The notes beneath the pieces were generated by a model. That model had not been told where the DNA came from and searched no databases. It saw only the letters and a program-made list of their open reading frames with translations. A stretch of 9,013 nt of DNA from contig CAZDFD010000114.1 of NCBI GenBank assembly GCA_964504655.1, positions 1 to 9,013 of the forward strand, given 5' to 3'. Both the position numbers and the translations under genes were made by a program. This document shows, in pieces, positions 1 through 7,546 of this stretch. The stretch's first letter is position 1. The number at the start of each line of letters is the position of its first letter. The stretch comes from JANXAZ01 sp964504655. GTDB taxonomy: Bacteria; Pseudomonadota; Alphaproteobacteria; Geminicoccales; Geminicoccaceae.

Positions 1-22
1 CGTGCACGGAGCGCACCGCCCC

Positions 23-3000
23 ATGGTCATGCACGTCGCCCTCCACCACCGGACGAGCTACCGCTACGACCGGCCCGTGACCCTCGGGCCGCAGCTCGTC
101 CGGCTGCGCCCCGCCCCGCACTGCCGCACCCGCGTCCTCTCCTACGCGCTCGCCGTCCGCCCGACCCGCCATTTCGTCAACTGGCAGCAGGACCCGCACG
201 CCAACTGGCAGGCGCGCTTCGTCTTCCCCGACAAGACCGACCATTTCGAGGTCGAGGTCGATCTCGTGGCCGAAATGGCCGCGCTCAACCCCTTCGACTT
301 CTTCGTCGAGCCGAGCGCCGAGCTCTGGCCCTTCGTCTACGAGCCCAAGCTGCACAAGGACCTCGAGCCCTACCTCGAGACGATCCGACCCGGACCGCTC
401 TTGCGCGAGCGGATCGCCGCGATCCCGCGGGCGCGGACCGGCACGGTCGCCTTCCTGGTCGAGCTCAACCGGCAGATCGCGCGCGAGATCCGCTACCTCA
501 TCCGGATGGAGCCGGGCGTGCAGACCCCCGAGGAGACGCTCGGCCTCGGCTCCGGCTCCTGCCGCGACTCGAGCTGGCTCCTGGTCCAGATCCTCCGTCA
601 TCTCGGGCTCGCCGCCCGCTTCGTCTCGGGCTACCTGATCCAGCTCGCGCCCGACGTGAAGGCGCTCGACGGGCCGTCGGGCCCCGAGGCGGACTTCACC
701 GACCTGCACGCCTGGGCCGAAGTCTACTTGCCCGGTGCCGGGTGGATCGGTCTCGATCCGACCTCGGGGCTGCTCGCGGGCGAGGGTCACCTGCCGCTCG
801 CCTGCACCCCCGACCCCGAGACCGCGGCGCCGATCAGCGGCCTCGTCGATCCGTGCGAGGTCGCGTTCTCCTTCTCCATGGCGGTGCGGCGGATCTGGGA
901 GCAGCCGCGGGTCACCAAGCCCTACGGCGAGGAGCAGTGGCAGGCGATCCTGGCGGCGGGCGAGCGGGTCGATGCCGCGCTCGACCGCGGCGACGTCCGC
1001 CTCACCATGGGTGGCGAGCCGACCTTCGTCGGGATCGACGCGCGCGACGCGCCGGAGTGGAACACGGCCGCGACCGGCGCCGCCAAGCGGGCCCGCGCCG
1101 ACGATCTCGTCCGGCGGCTCGCGGCCCGCTTCGCCTCGGGCGGGCTCCTCCACCACGGCCAGGGCAAATGGTACCCGGGCGAGCAGCTGCCGCGCTGGGC
1201 GTTCTCCCTCTACTGGCGGACCGACGGCGTGTCCTTGTGGAGCCGGCCGGAGCTGATCGCCCGCGAAGGGGCGGGAACCGGCGCCGACATCGCCGCGGCC
1301 GAGCGGTTCGCCCGCGGCCTCGCCGAGCGGCTCGGGGTCGATCCCGAAACGGCCCTGCCGGCCTTCGAGGACCCGGCGCATTTCCTCCTGCGCGAGCACC
1401 AGCTCGCCGAGAACCTCGACCCGCTCGACAACCGGCTCGACGATCCGATGGAGCGCCAGCGGCTCGCCCGGGTCTTCGACCGCGGCGTCGACGTGCCGAC
1501 CTCCTTCGTCCTGCCGCTCCAGCCCTGGCAGTCTCGCGACCGCCGGATCCGCTGGAAGAGCGAGCGTTGGACCACCCGCCGCGGTCGGCTCTTCCTGGTT
1601 CCCGGCGACTCGCCCGCGGGACTGCGCCTGCCCTTGGGCTCGCTGCCCTGGCTCGAGCCCGAGGAATGGCCGCACGTCGTGCCGCTCGACCCGTTCGCCG
1701 CCCATGCCGCGCTGCCGGCCCGCCCACCCGTCCAGCAGGATCGCCTCGCCCCGCCGCGGCCGGCCCCGCTCGGCGCCGCGGCCGGCGGCCCGCCGGTGCG
1801 GACCGCGCTCGTGGTCGAGCCGCGCGAGGGGATCCTCCACGTCTTCCTGCCGCCGCTCACCGGGGCCGACGACCTCGTCGATCTCGTCACGACGATCGAG
1901 ACGACCGCGGCCGAACTCGGCCAGCCGGTCCGGATCGAGGGCTACACCCCGCCGCCCGACCCGAGGTTGAACGTGATCAAGGTCACCCCGGATCCGGGGG
2001 TGATCGAGGTCAACATCCACCCGGCGCGGAACTGGCGCGAGCAGGTGGCGATCACGGAAGCGCTCTACGAGGAGGCCCGCCAGGCCCGGCTCGACAGCTG
2101 CAAGTTCCTGATCGACGGCAGGCTGGTCGGCACCGGCGGCGGCAACCACATCGTCGTGGGCGGCCCTTCCGCGGCCGAGAGCCCGTTCCTGCGACGGCCC
2201 GACCTGCTGGCCTCGCTCGTCACCTATTGGCAGCACCACCCCTCGCTCAGCTACCTCTTCTCCTCGCTCTTCATCGGCCCGACCTCGCAGGCCCCGCGGA
2301 TCGACGAGGCCCGCCACGATCAGCTCTACGAGCTGGAGATCGCGCTCCGCCAGGTGCCCCTGCCGAGCGACGGCCCGACGCCGCCGCCCTGGCTCGTCGA
2401 TCGACTGTTCCGCAACCTCCTGATCGACGTCACCGGCAACACCCACCGCAGCGAGATCTGCATCGACAAGCTCTACGACCCGGGAAGCCCGACCGGCCGG
2501 CTCGGGCTGGTCGAGTTCCGCGCCTTCGAGATGCCACCGCACGCCCGGATGAGCCTCGCCCAGCAGCTCCTCCTGCGTGCGTTGATCGCCTGGTTCTGGG
2601 AACGCCCCTACCGGCACCGCCTCGTGCGCTTCGGCACCGCGCTGCACGACCGCTTCATGCTGCCGCATTACGTCTGGCAGGACTTCGAGCGGGTGCTCGA
2701 GGACCTGGCCGAGGCCGGCTTTCCCTTGGATCCGGCCTGGTTCCTGCCGCAGTTCGAGTTCCGCTTCCCGCTCTACGGCCACGTCCGGGTCCGCGACGTC
2801 GAGATCGAGCTCCGCGCCGCCCTCGAGCCCTGGCACGTGCTCGGCGAGGAGGCGGTGGCCGGGGGCGCCGCCCGCTACGTGGACAGCTCGCTCGAGCGGC
2901 TGCAGGTCGAGGTCCGTGGGCTCGAGGGCGAGCGCTTCCTCGTCTGCTGCAACCGCCGCGCCCTGCCCTTGCAGGAGACCGCGATCCGCGGGATCGAGGT

Positions 3001-3301
3001 CGCGGGCGTCCGCTTCCGCGCCTGGCAGCCGCCCTTCTGCCTGCACCCGACGATCGGGGTGCACAGCCCGCTGACCTTCGAGCTGGTCGATCGCTGGAAC
3101 CGCCGCTCGCTCGGCGGCTGCACCTACCACGTGATGCACCCGGCGGGGCGCAACTACGAGACGCTGCCGGTCAACGAGCTCGAGGCCGAGGGGCGGCGGC
3201 TCGCCCGCTTCGAGCGTCTGGGCCACAGCATGGGCGAGCTCGACCCGCCGCTGCCGGTGATCGACCCCGACTTCCCGCACACGCTCGACCTGCGCCGGTA
3301 G
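23..3301 (+). CDS. Transglutaminase-like / DUF2126 (putative amidoligase) protein
   Basis: A protein of about 1092 residues, the usual size for DUF2126 proteins with a transglutaminase N-terminus. Residues 1-85 form the bacterial transglutaminase N-terminal domain (VALHHRTSYRYDRPV). The transglutaminase-like core follows with a complete triad: Cys180 in GSCRDSS, His229 in LHAWAE and Asp245 in LDPTSG. From about residue 326 (LTMGGEPTFVG) to the end is DUF2126, with the motifs GKWYPGEQLPRWA, EVNIHP (from 662), TGGGNH (704-709), TGNTHRSE (804-811) and EFRAFEMPPH (831-840). A Pro/Ala-rich linker near residues 565-595 splits DUF2126 in two. The family is a predicted glutamine-synthetase-fold carboxylate-amine ligase; the activity is inferred and the substrate unknown. 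No signal peptide or membrane segment is seen, so it is probably cytoplasmic. ATG at 23 is chosen because the family usually starts a few residues before VALHH and GGAG lies at 8-11. GTG at 2 and ATG at 29 are also in frame, and an earlier start outside the window is possible. It is the first visible gene of the operon. Confidence 0.93.
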   Translation: MVMHVALHHRTSYRYDRPVTLGPQLVRLRPAPHCRTRVLSYALAVRPTRHFVNWQQDPHANWQARFVFPDKTDHFEVEVDLVAEMAALNPFDFFVEPSAELWPFVYEPKLHKDLEPYLETIRPGPLLRERIAAIPRARTGTVAFLVELNRQIAREIRYLIRMEPGVQTPEETLGLGSGSCRDSSWLLVQILRHLGLAARFVSGYLIQLAPDVKALDGPSGPEADFTDLHAWAEVYLPGAGWIGLDPTSGLLAGEGHLPLACTPDPETAAPISGLVDPCEVAFSFSMAVRRIWEQPRVTKPYGEEQWQAILAAGERVDAALDRGDVRLTMGGEPTFVGIDARDAPEWNTAATGAAKRARADDLVRRLAARFASGGLLHHGQGKWYPGEQLPRWAFSLYWRTDGVSLWSRPELIAREGAGTGADIAAAERFARGLAERLGVDPETALPAFEDPAHFLLREHQLAENLDPLDNRLDDPMERQRLARVFDRGVDVPTSFVLPLQPWQSRDRRIRWKSERWTTRRGRLFLVPGDSPAGLRLPLGSLPWLEPEEWPHVVPLDPFAAHAALPARPPVQQDRLAPPRPAPLGAAAGGPPVRTALVVEPREGILHVFLPPLTGADDLVDLVTTIETTAAELGQPVRIEGYTPPPDPRLNVIKVTPDPGVIEVNIHPARNWREQVAITEALYEEARQARLDSCKFLIDGRLVGTGGGNHIVVGGPSAAESPFLRRPDLLASLVTYWQHHPSLSYLFSSLFIGPTSQAPRIDEARHDQLYELEIALRQVPLPSDGPTPPPWLVDRLFRNLLIDVTGNTHRSEICIDKLYDPGSPTGRLGLVEFRAFEMPPHARMSLAQQLLLRALIAWFWERPYRHRLVRFGTALHDRFMLPHYVWQDFERVLEDLAEAGFPLDPAWFLPQFEFRFPLYGHVRVRDVEIELRAALEPWHVLGEEAVAGGAARYVDSSLERLQVEVRGLEGERFLVCCNRRALPLQETAIRGIEVAGVRFRAWQPPFCLHPTIGVHSPLTFELVDRWNRRSLGGCTYHVMHPAGRNYETLPVNELEAEGRRLARFERLGHSMGELDPPLPVIDPDFPHTLDLRR

Positions 3302-3311
3302 ACAGGCGCGC

Positions 3312-3336
3312 CGGCCGGGCGGCATGCTCCCGGCCG
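3312..3336 (+). other. Hairpin in the gene 1-gene 2 gap
   Basis: CGGCCGGG (3312-3319) and CCCGGCCG (3329-3336) are perfect 8-base arms around a 9-base loop. The hairpin sits 10 bases after the stop of gene 1 and just before the Shine-Dalgarno of gene 2. No T-run follows, so it is not a classic terminator. It could stabilise a processed mRNA end or tune translation of gene 2, or be a chance product of high G+C. Confidence 0.3.
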
Positions 3337-3340
3337 CCAC

Positions 3341-3346
3341 AGGGGG
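3341..3346 (+). promoter_or_regulatory. Ribosome binding site for the ATP-grasp/alpha-E gene
   Basis: AGGGGG lies 11 bases before the GTG at 3358 and differs from AGGAGG at one base. It supports GTG over the later ATG at 3376, which has no purine-rich stretch in front of it. Confidence 0.5.
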
Positions 3347-3357
3347 ACGGGCACCGC

Positions 3358-5877
3358 GTGACCATCGCGCTCGCCATGCCGACCGGGCTCGAGGCGCTGT
3401 TGCGCGGCTATCCGCGCGGCGGCCACGACGAGATGCTGGCCGCCGACGGCCACGTCCGGCCGAGCTGGCAGCGGCTGGTCGAGGGCCTGGTCGCGATGGG
3501 CCCGGGCGGCCGCGAGGCCGCGGCCGAGAGCACCAAGCGGGCGCTGCGCGAGAGCGGGATCGCCTTCAACGTCTACGCCGACCCCGACGACCGCCGCCAC
3601 GCCTGGCGGCTCGACCTCCTGCCGGTGCTGCTCGCCGAGGGCGAATGGGCCCGGCTCGAGCAGGGCCTCGTGCAGCGCGCCCGGCTGCTCGACCGCGCGC
3701 TCGCCGACCTCTACGGGCCGCGCACGCTCCTGCGCGACGGCACCCTGCCGGCGGCGCTCGTGCTCGGCGCCGAGGAGCTGGTCCGCCCCGAGGTGCGGCC
3801 CGACCGACCCGACCGCCGCTTCCTCCTGGTCTATGCCTGCGATCTGGCGCGCACCGCCGACGGCAGCTGGGTGGTGCTCGGCGACCAGTGCGACGCGCCC
3901 ATGGGCAACGGCTACGCCCTGGCCAGCCGGGTGGCGCTCAGCCACGGCCTGGCCGAGCTGTTCGGCGCCTGCAACACCCGTCGGCTCGCCACCTACTACC
4001 AGCGGCTGCAGGAGAGCCTCCTCGCACTCTCCGGCCGCGACGACGGCCGGATCGTCGTGCAGAGCCAGGGGCCCGAGAGCCCGAGCTACTTCAGCCACGC
4101 CTACCTCGCCCGCTATCTCGGCTACACGCTGGCGCAGAGCGGCGATCTGACGGTCCGCGACAACCAGCTCTACCTCAAGACGCTCGACGGCCTGCAGCGG
4201 GTCGACCTCCTCTTGCGCAAGGCGCCCGGCCGGCGTGCCGATCCGCTGTCCCTGCCGGGTGGCGGCTTCGGTGGGGTCGCGGGCCTCGTCCAGGCGGCCC
4301 GGGCCGAGCGCCTCGTGCTCGCCAACCGGCTCGGCGCCGGGCTCGTCCAGGGGCGGGCGCTGGCCCCCTTCTCGGCGGCGCTCTGCCGGCGGCTCCTGGG
4401 CGAGGAGCTGCGGATCCAGGACGCGCCGACGCTCTGGCTCGGCGAGGCCGCGGCCCGCGAGGCGGCGCTCGCCCGCGGCCTGCCGATCACGCCGGCGCAC
4501 GCGCGCAACGATCCGGGCGAGCCCGCGCCAGCGATCGATCCGGCGGGGCTCGCCGCCGCCGCGCGGGCCGGGCTCGCCGAGCGGCTCGCGCGCGAGGGCC
4601 ACCGCTTCGTGGCGCAGGAGCCGGTGGCGCTCGCGACCACCCCGGCCCTCGACGGCGACCGGCTCGTCCCGGTGCCCTGGGCGGTGCGCTGCTTCGTGGC
4701 CTGGGGCGGCGAGGACTATCTGGCGCTGCCGGGCGGGCTCGTCCGACTGGCCGGCGCGCCGACCGCGATCGGCCTGCCGAGCGGCTTCGGCAGCAAGGAT
4801 CTCTGGATCGCCGGCGAGCGCCCGCAGCCGCCGGCGCCGAGCCTGCTGCAGGCGAGCCTGCGCGCCGTGCATCTGCGGCGGACCGGGCGCGACCTGCTCT
4901 CGCGCAGCGCCGACAACCTGTTCTGGCTCGGCCGCTACGCCGAGCGGGCCGAGGCCTCGATGCGGCTCGCCCGGAGCGTGCTCACGCGGCTGCGCGAGGA
5001 CGGCCGGCCCGACGCCGATCCTGCGCTGTTGCGCCGGCTGCTCGATCTGGTGCTGGCCAAGGGCCCACCGCCCGAGGCCGAGGCGCTCGACCAGCTCGTG
5101 GCGGTGCTGCTGCGCGAGCCGCGCGCCTACGGGCTCCGGGAGACCCTGGACCACGTGCACCGCACCGCCACGCTCGTGCGCGACCAGATCAGCAACGACG
5201 CCTGGCGGATGCTCAACGCGCTCCACACCGACCGGCGCTGGCGGGCGAGCGACGGCGCGATGCTCGCCCGACCGACCCTCGAGCTGCTCGACGACGGGAT
5301 CCGGGCGCTCGCGGCCTTCAACGGCACCGAGGCCGAGAACATGACCCGCAACTGGGCCTGGCGGTTCCTCGAGATGGGCCGGCGGATCGAGCGCGCCGCC
5401 CAATTGGTCGAGCTCGTCGAGGCGCTGGTCGTGGATCGGGCCGATCCCGAGCGCGACGGTGCGCTCCGCCTGCTGCTCGAGCTCGGCGACAGCTTCATGA
5501 CCTACCGCTCGCGCTATCTGACCACCCCGCTCGTGGCACCGGCGCTCGACCTGCTCCTTCTGGACGAGACCAACCCGCGCTCGGCCGCCTTCCAGCTCAA
5601 GGAGCTGGCCGAGCACTGCCGCCTCCTGCCGAGCGAGGGACCGCACCGCACGCCCGAGCAGCGGCTCGTGCTCAAGCTCCTGACCTCGCTGCAGCTGGCC
5701 GAGGTGACCGGGCTCGCCGAGCCCGACGCCAGCGGCCGGCGCTCCGCGCTCGCCGCGCTGCTCGAGGAGCTCGGTGCCGGACTGCCCGAGCTGTCCGACG
5801 TGATCGGCCGGACCTATTTCGCGCACGCCGAGGTCGCGGTCACCACGGTGGCGCTGCTGCGCCGGGAGGGCGCTTGA
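3358..5877 (+). CDS. Circularly permuted type 2 ATP-grasp / alpha-E fusion protein
   Basis: A protein of 839 residues with two fused domains that are separate genes in many bacteria. Residues from about 10 to 500 are the circularly permuted ATP-grasp domain (COG2308 type), with WRLDLLP near 83-89, DQCDAPMGNGYA (176-187), SYFSHAYLARYLGY (243-256), GDLTVRDN (262-269) and a later PSGFGSKDLW stretch. Residues 513-839 are the alpha-E domain (COG2307 type), an all-helical domain opening with LLSRSADNLFWLGRY and carrying NMTRNWAWRFLEMGRR (from 661) and GDSFMTYRSRYLTTP (from 710). ATP-grasp enzymes activate a carboxylate with ATP and join it to an amine or thiol; here a peptide-like ligation is predicted but not shown. 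The role of alpha-E is unknown. GTG at 3358 is chosen because AGGGGG lies 11 bases upstream and the family pattern begins there; ATG at 3376 is the fallback. The frame stays open far upstream, through gene 1, but that stretch is a low-complexity Arg/Ala/Pro shadow. It sits 56 bases after gene 1 and overlaps gene 3. Confidence 0.93.
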   Translation: MTIALAMPTGLEALLRGYPRGGHDEMLAADGHVRPSWQRLVEGLVAMGPGGREAAAESTKRALRESGIAFNVYADPDDRRHAWRLDLLPVLLAEGEWARLEQGLVQRARLLDRALADLYGPRTLLRDGTLPAALVLGAEELVRPEVRPDRPDRRFLLVYACDLARTADGSWVVLGDQCDAPMGNGYALASRVALSHGLAELFGACNTRRLATYYQRLQESLLALSGRDDGRIVVQSQGPESPSYFSHAYLARYLGYTLAQSGDLTVRDNQLYLKTLDGLQRVDLLLRKAPGRRADPLSLPGGGFGGVAGLVQAARAERLVLANRLGAGLVQGRALAPFSAALCRRLLGEELRIQDAPTLWLGEAAAREAALARGLPITPAHARNDPGEPAPAIDPAGLAAAARAGLAERLAREGHRFVAQEPVALATTPALDGDRLVPVPWAVRCFVAWGGEDYLALPGGLVRLAGAPTAIGLPSGFGSKDLWIAGERPQPPAPSLLQASLRAVHLRRTGRDLLSRSADNLFWLGRYAERAEASMRLARSVLTRLREDGRPDADPALLRRLLDLVLAKGPPPEAEALDQLVAVLLREPRAYGLRETLDHVHRTATLVRDQISNDAWRMLNALHTDRRWRASDGAMLARPTLELLDDGIRALAAFNGTEAENMTRNWAWRFLEMGRRIERAAQLVELVEALVVDRADPERDGALRLLLELGDSFMTYRSRYLTTPLVAPALDLLLLDETNPRSAAFQLKELAEHCRLLPSEGPHRTPEQRLVLKLLTSLQLAEVTGLAEPDASGRRSALAALLEELGAGLPELSDVIGRTYFAHAEVAVTTVALLRREGA
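5864..5870 (+). promoter_or_regulatory. Ribosome binding site for the stand-alone transglutaminase gene
   Basis: GGGAGGG lies inside the last codons of the ATP-grasp/alpha-E gene, 3 bases before the TTG at 5874 and 15 before the GTG at 5886. Neither spacing is ideal, so protein similarity, not this site, decides the start. Confidence 0.45.
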
Positions 5878-6749
5878 TCTACACGGTGAGCCATCGGACG
5901 ACCTACAGCTACGACGAGCCGGTCTCGATCTCGCACCATCTCCTGCACCTGGCGCCGCGCGGCACCGGCCGGCAGCGCTGCCGCGACTGGGCGCTCGAGG
6001 TCGACCCCGCACCCTCGGTCCGCACCGACGACCGCGACTATTTCGGCAACCCGGTGACCTTTCTGACCGTGCAGCAGAGCCATCGCCGCCTCGTCCTGCA
6101 CGCCTCGAGCTCGGTCGAGGTGCAGCGACCGGAGCTGCCCGACGCCGCCGCCACGCCGAGCGTGGGGCAGGTCCGGGCGGCGCTCGCGCAGGCCCGCGGC
6201 GCCGACGCGCTGGCCGCGCTCGAGCACAGCTTCCCCTCGCCCTACGTGCCCTTCGAGGCGGAGCTGGGTGCCTGGGCGGCACCGCTCCTGGCAGCCGACG
6301 CGCCCTATCTGGCGGCGGCCCGGGCGCTCTGCGGCCGCATCCACGCCGAGTTCCGCTACGACCCCGAGGCCACCAGCGTCGCCACCCCGGTGGCCGAGGC
6401 GTTCCGGCTGCGGCGCGGGGTCTGCCAGGACTTCGCGCATCTGGCGATCGCCTGCCTGCGCGCCGCGGGCCTGCCGGCCCGCTACGTCTCGGGCTACCTC
6501 TTGACGCGCCCGCGGGCCGGCGGCGAGCGGCTCGTGGGTGCCGACGCGTCGCACGCCTGGCTCGCCGTCTGGCTCCCGGAGCAGGGCTGGGTCGACCTCG
6601 ACCCGACCAACGATCTGGTCGTCGGCGAGGAACACGTGACGGTCGCCTGGGGGCGCGACTACGGCGACGTGGCGCCGGTGTCGGGCACGATCTTCGGAGG
6701 CGGCCGCCACGAGGTGACCGTGGCGGTCGACGTGATGCCGGCGGGCTGA
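5874..6749 (+). CDS. Transglutaminase-like cysteine peptidase family protein
   Basis: A protein of 291 residues, normal for the stand-alone COG1305-type proteins that accompany ATP-grasp/alpha-E genes. Residues 1-85 are the bacterial transglutaminase N-terminal beta domain (IYTVSHRTTYSYDEPVS), clearly related to the start of gene 1. The catalytic core has Cys184 in RRGVCQDFAHLA, His227 in SHAWLAVW and Asp243 in DLDPTND, so all three triad residues are present. It ends in the family's usual RDYGDVAPVSGTIFGGG tail. Proteins of this fold act as peptidases, amidases or transamidases; the substrate is unknown. No export signal is seen. The start is set at TTG 5874, giving a TTGA overlap with the stop of gene 2, because homologues begin with an IY-V-H-T-Y pattern and GGGAGGG lies just upstream. 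GTG at 5886 is an alternative but would remove the first beta strand. The overlap suggests translational coupling. It is the last gene of the operon. Confidence 0.92.
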   Translation: MIYTVSHRTTYSYDEPVSISHHLLHLAPRGTGRQRCRDWALEVDPAPSVRTDDRDYFGNPVTFLTVQQSHRRLVLHASSSVEVQRPELPDAAATPSVGQVRAALAQARGADALAALEHSFPSPYVPFEAELGAWAAPLLAADAPYLAAARALCGRIHAEFRYDPEATSVATPVAEAFRLRRGVCQDFAHLAIACLRAAGLPARYVSGYLLTRPRAGGERLVGADASHAWLAVWLPEQGWVDLDPTNDLVVGEEHVTVAWGRDYGDVAPVSGTIFGGGRHEVTVAVDVMPAG

Positions 6750-6760
6750 GTCGCCCGGCC

Positions 6761-7534
6761 TCAGCCCCCGGCTTTCAGCCGGGCGAGGCCCTCGGCCCAG
6801 GCGTTGCGCAAGACCGCGACGTCCATGCCGTAGCCGAGCACGGTGAAGCCCTTGGCCCGGAGCTTCTCGAGGTAGGCGAGGTTGCCGTCGAGCCCGGCGA
6901 GCGCCGTGCCGTGGCGCTTGGCGGCGGCCGCGAGCCGGTCGACCGCGGCCCAGAACTCCGGGTGCTCGAACTGGGCGGTGATCCCCATGTCGTTGGTCAG
7001 ATCGAAATGGCCGAGCCAGGCGACGTCGAAGCCCGGCGTGGCGCAGATCGCCTCGGCATTGTCGATGCCCTGCCGGGTCTCGATCAGGCCGATCACGAGG
7101 TTGCGCCGGTTGGCCTCGGCCATGTAGGCGACCACGTCCTGGGCGCGGTAGGCGTCGTGCGCCATGCCGAAGGCGCAGCCCCGCTTGCCCTCCGGCCGGT
7201 AGCGCACCCATTCTACGAGATCGCGGGTCTGTTCGGCCGTCTCGAGCATCGGCACCATGATGCCCTGAGCACCGGCATCGAGCACGGTCGCCACGGCCGC
7301 ATACGACTTCTCGGGCACCCGCACATAGACCTCGAGCGGCAGGCCGCGGGCACAGGAGATCATGGTCTTCAGGGTCTCGATGCCGACCCCGCTGTGCTCG
7401 GTGTCGAGCACCACGAAGTCGAACCCGGCGGCCGCCAGGATCGCCGGCAGGCCGGGCGTGAACAGCTCGAACACCATGGTCCCGTAGACCGGCTCGCCCC
7501 GCTGGATCCGCTCGCGCACGCAAGGCCGCTCCAT
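6761..7534 (-). CDS. HpcH/HpaI-family aldolase
   Basis: A protein of 257 residues, the normal full length for this family of metal-dependent class II pyruvate aldolases, which reversibly cleave 2-keto-3-deoxy acids or 4-hydroxy-2-oxo acids to pyruvate (or a related oxo acid) and an aldehyde. Features seen: GFDFVVLDTEHSG with the likely catalytic His47, VYVRVP with Arg72 (carboxylate binding), AGAQGIMVPM with Gln90, LIETRQGIDN with metal ligand Glu152, and WLGHFDLTNDMG with metal ligand Asp178. These match the His/Arg/Glu/Asp set of E. coli HpaI. The GHFDLT stretch replaces the GPADLS of HpaI, so the substrate need not be 4-hydroxy-2-oxoheptanedioate. Cytoplasmic, no signal peptide. The ATG follows a strong GGGGAGG with a 5-base spacer. 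It converges on the transglutaminase operon and diverges from the GMC oxidoreductase gene. The family call is secure; the substrate is open (homoprotocatechuate pathway, ketodeoxy sugar acid or citramalyl-type compound). Confidence 0.93.
   Translation of the reverse strand: MERPCVRERIQRGEPVYGTMVFELFTPGLPAILAAAGFDFVVLDTEHSGVGIETLKTMISCARGLPLEVYVRVPEKSYAAVATVLDAGAQGIMVPMLETAEQTRDLVEWVRYRPEGKRGCAFGMAHDAYRAQDVVAYMAEANRRNLVIGLIETRQGIDNAEAICATPGFDVAWLGHFDLTNDMGITAQFEHPEFWAAVDRLAAAAKRHGTALAGLDGNLAYLEKLRAKGFTVLGYGMDVAVLRNAWAEGLARLKAGG
6767..6783. terminator. Possible bidirectional terminator hairpin at the convergent junction
   Basis: CCCGGCT (6767-6773) and AGCCGGG (6777-6783) are perfect 7-base arms around a TTC loop. 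A longer alternative pairs TCGCCCGGC (6751-6759) with GCCGGGCGA (6778-6786). The element overlaps the last codons of the aldolase gene and lies just past the stop of the transglutaminase gene. Its place between convergent genes fits transcription stopping in both directions, but there is no T-run on either strand. Confidence 0.4.
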
Positions 7535-7539
7535 CGCCC

Positions 7540-7546
7540 CCTCCCC
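7540..7546 (-). promoter_or_regulatory. Ribosome binding site for the aldolase gene
   Basis: Read on the minus strand, GGGGAGG stands 5 bases before the ATG of the aldolase gene and is part of a longer purine run. It fixes the start at 7534. Confidence 0.65.

Larger units (their letters stand above)
23..6749 (+). other. Three-gene amidoligase / ATP-grasp / transglutaminase operon
   Basis: Three genes on one strand with a 56-base gap and then a 4-base overlap, so co-transcription is likely. The combination of DUF2126, circularly permuted ATP-grasp, alpha-E and transglutaminase-like domains is a known conserved neighbourhood, predicted from comparative genomics to synthesise or modify a peptide. 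In some bacteria it is linked to the proteasome-related protein Anbu; no Anbu gene is seen here, but the upstream side is cut by the window edge. The downstream side is closed by a convergent aldolase gene. Co-function is inferred from order and spacing. Confidence 0.8.

Noticed and set aside
1690..1800. Pro/Ala-rich stretch in the DUF2126 gene that might mark a frameshift or two joined genes
   Set aside because: The frame continues without change into family motifs on both sides, and a linker of this kind is usual at this point in DUF2126 proteins.
742..3357. Upstream extension of the ATP-grasp/alpha-E frame, giving about 1711 residues
   Set aside because: The added 870 residues are Arg/Ala/Pro/Gly-rich, low in complexity and lie out of frame over the DUF2126 gene. 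Family similarity and the Shine-Dalgarno begin at 3358.
3324..5873. Upstream extension of the stand-alone transglutaminase frame from an ATG at 3324
   Set aside because: The translation before 5874 is Arg/Ala/Pro-rich shadow sequence of the ATP-grasp gene. The recognisable N-terminal domain starts at the TTG.
3154..6282. Open minus-strand frame of over 1000 codons opposite the ATP-grasp/alpha-E gene
   Set aside because: Its composition is that of an antisense shadow of a high-GC gene, and it shows no recognisable domain. The plus strand here codes well-conserved proteins.
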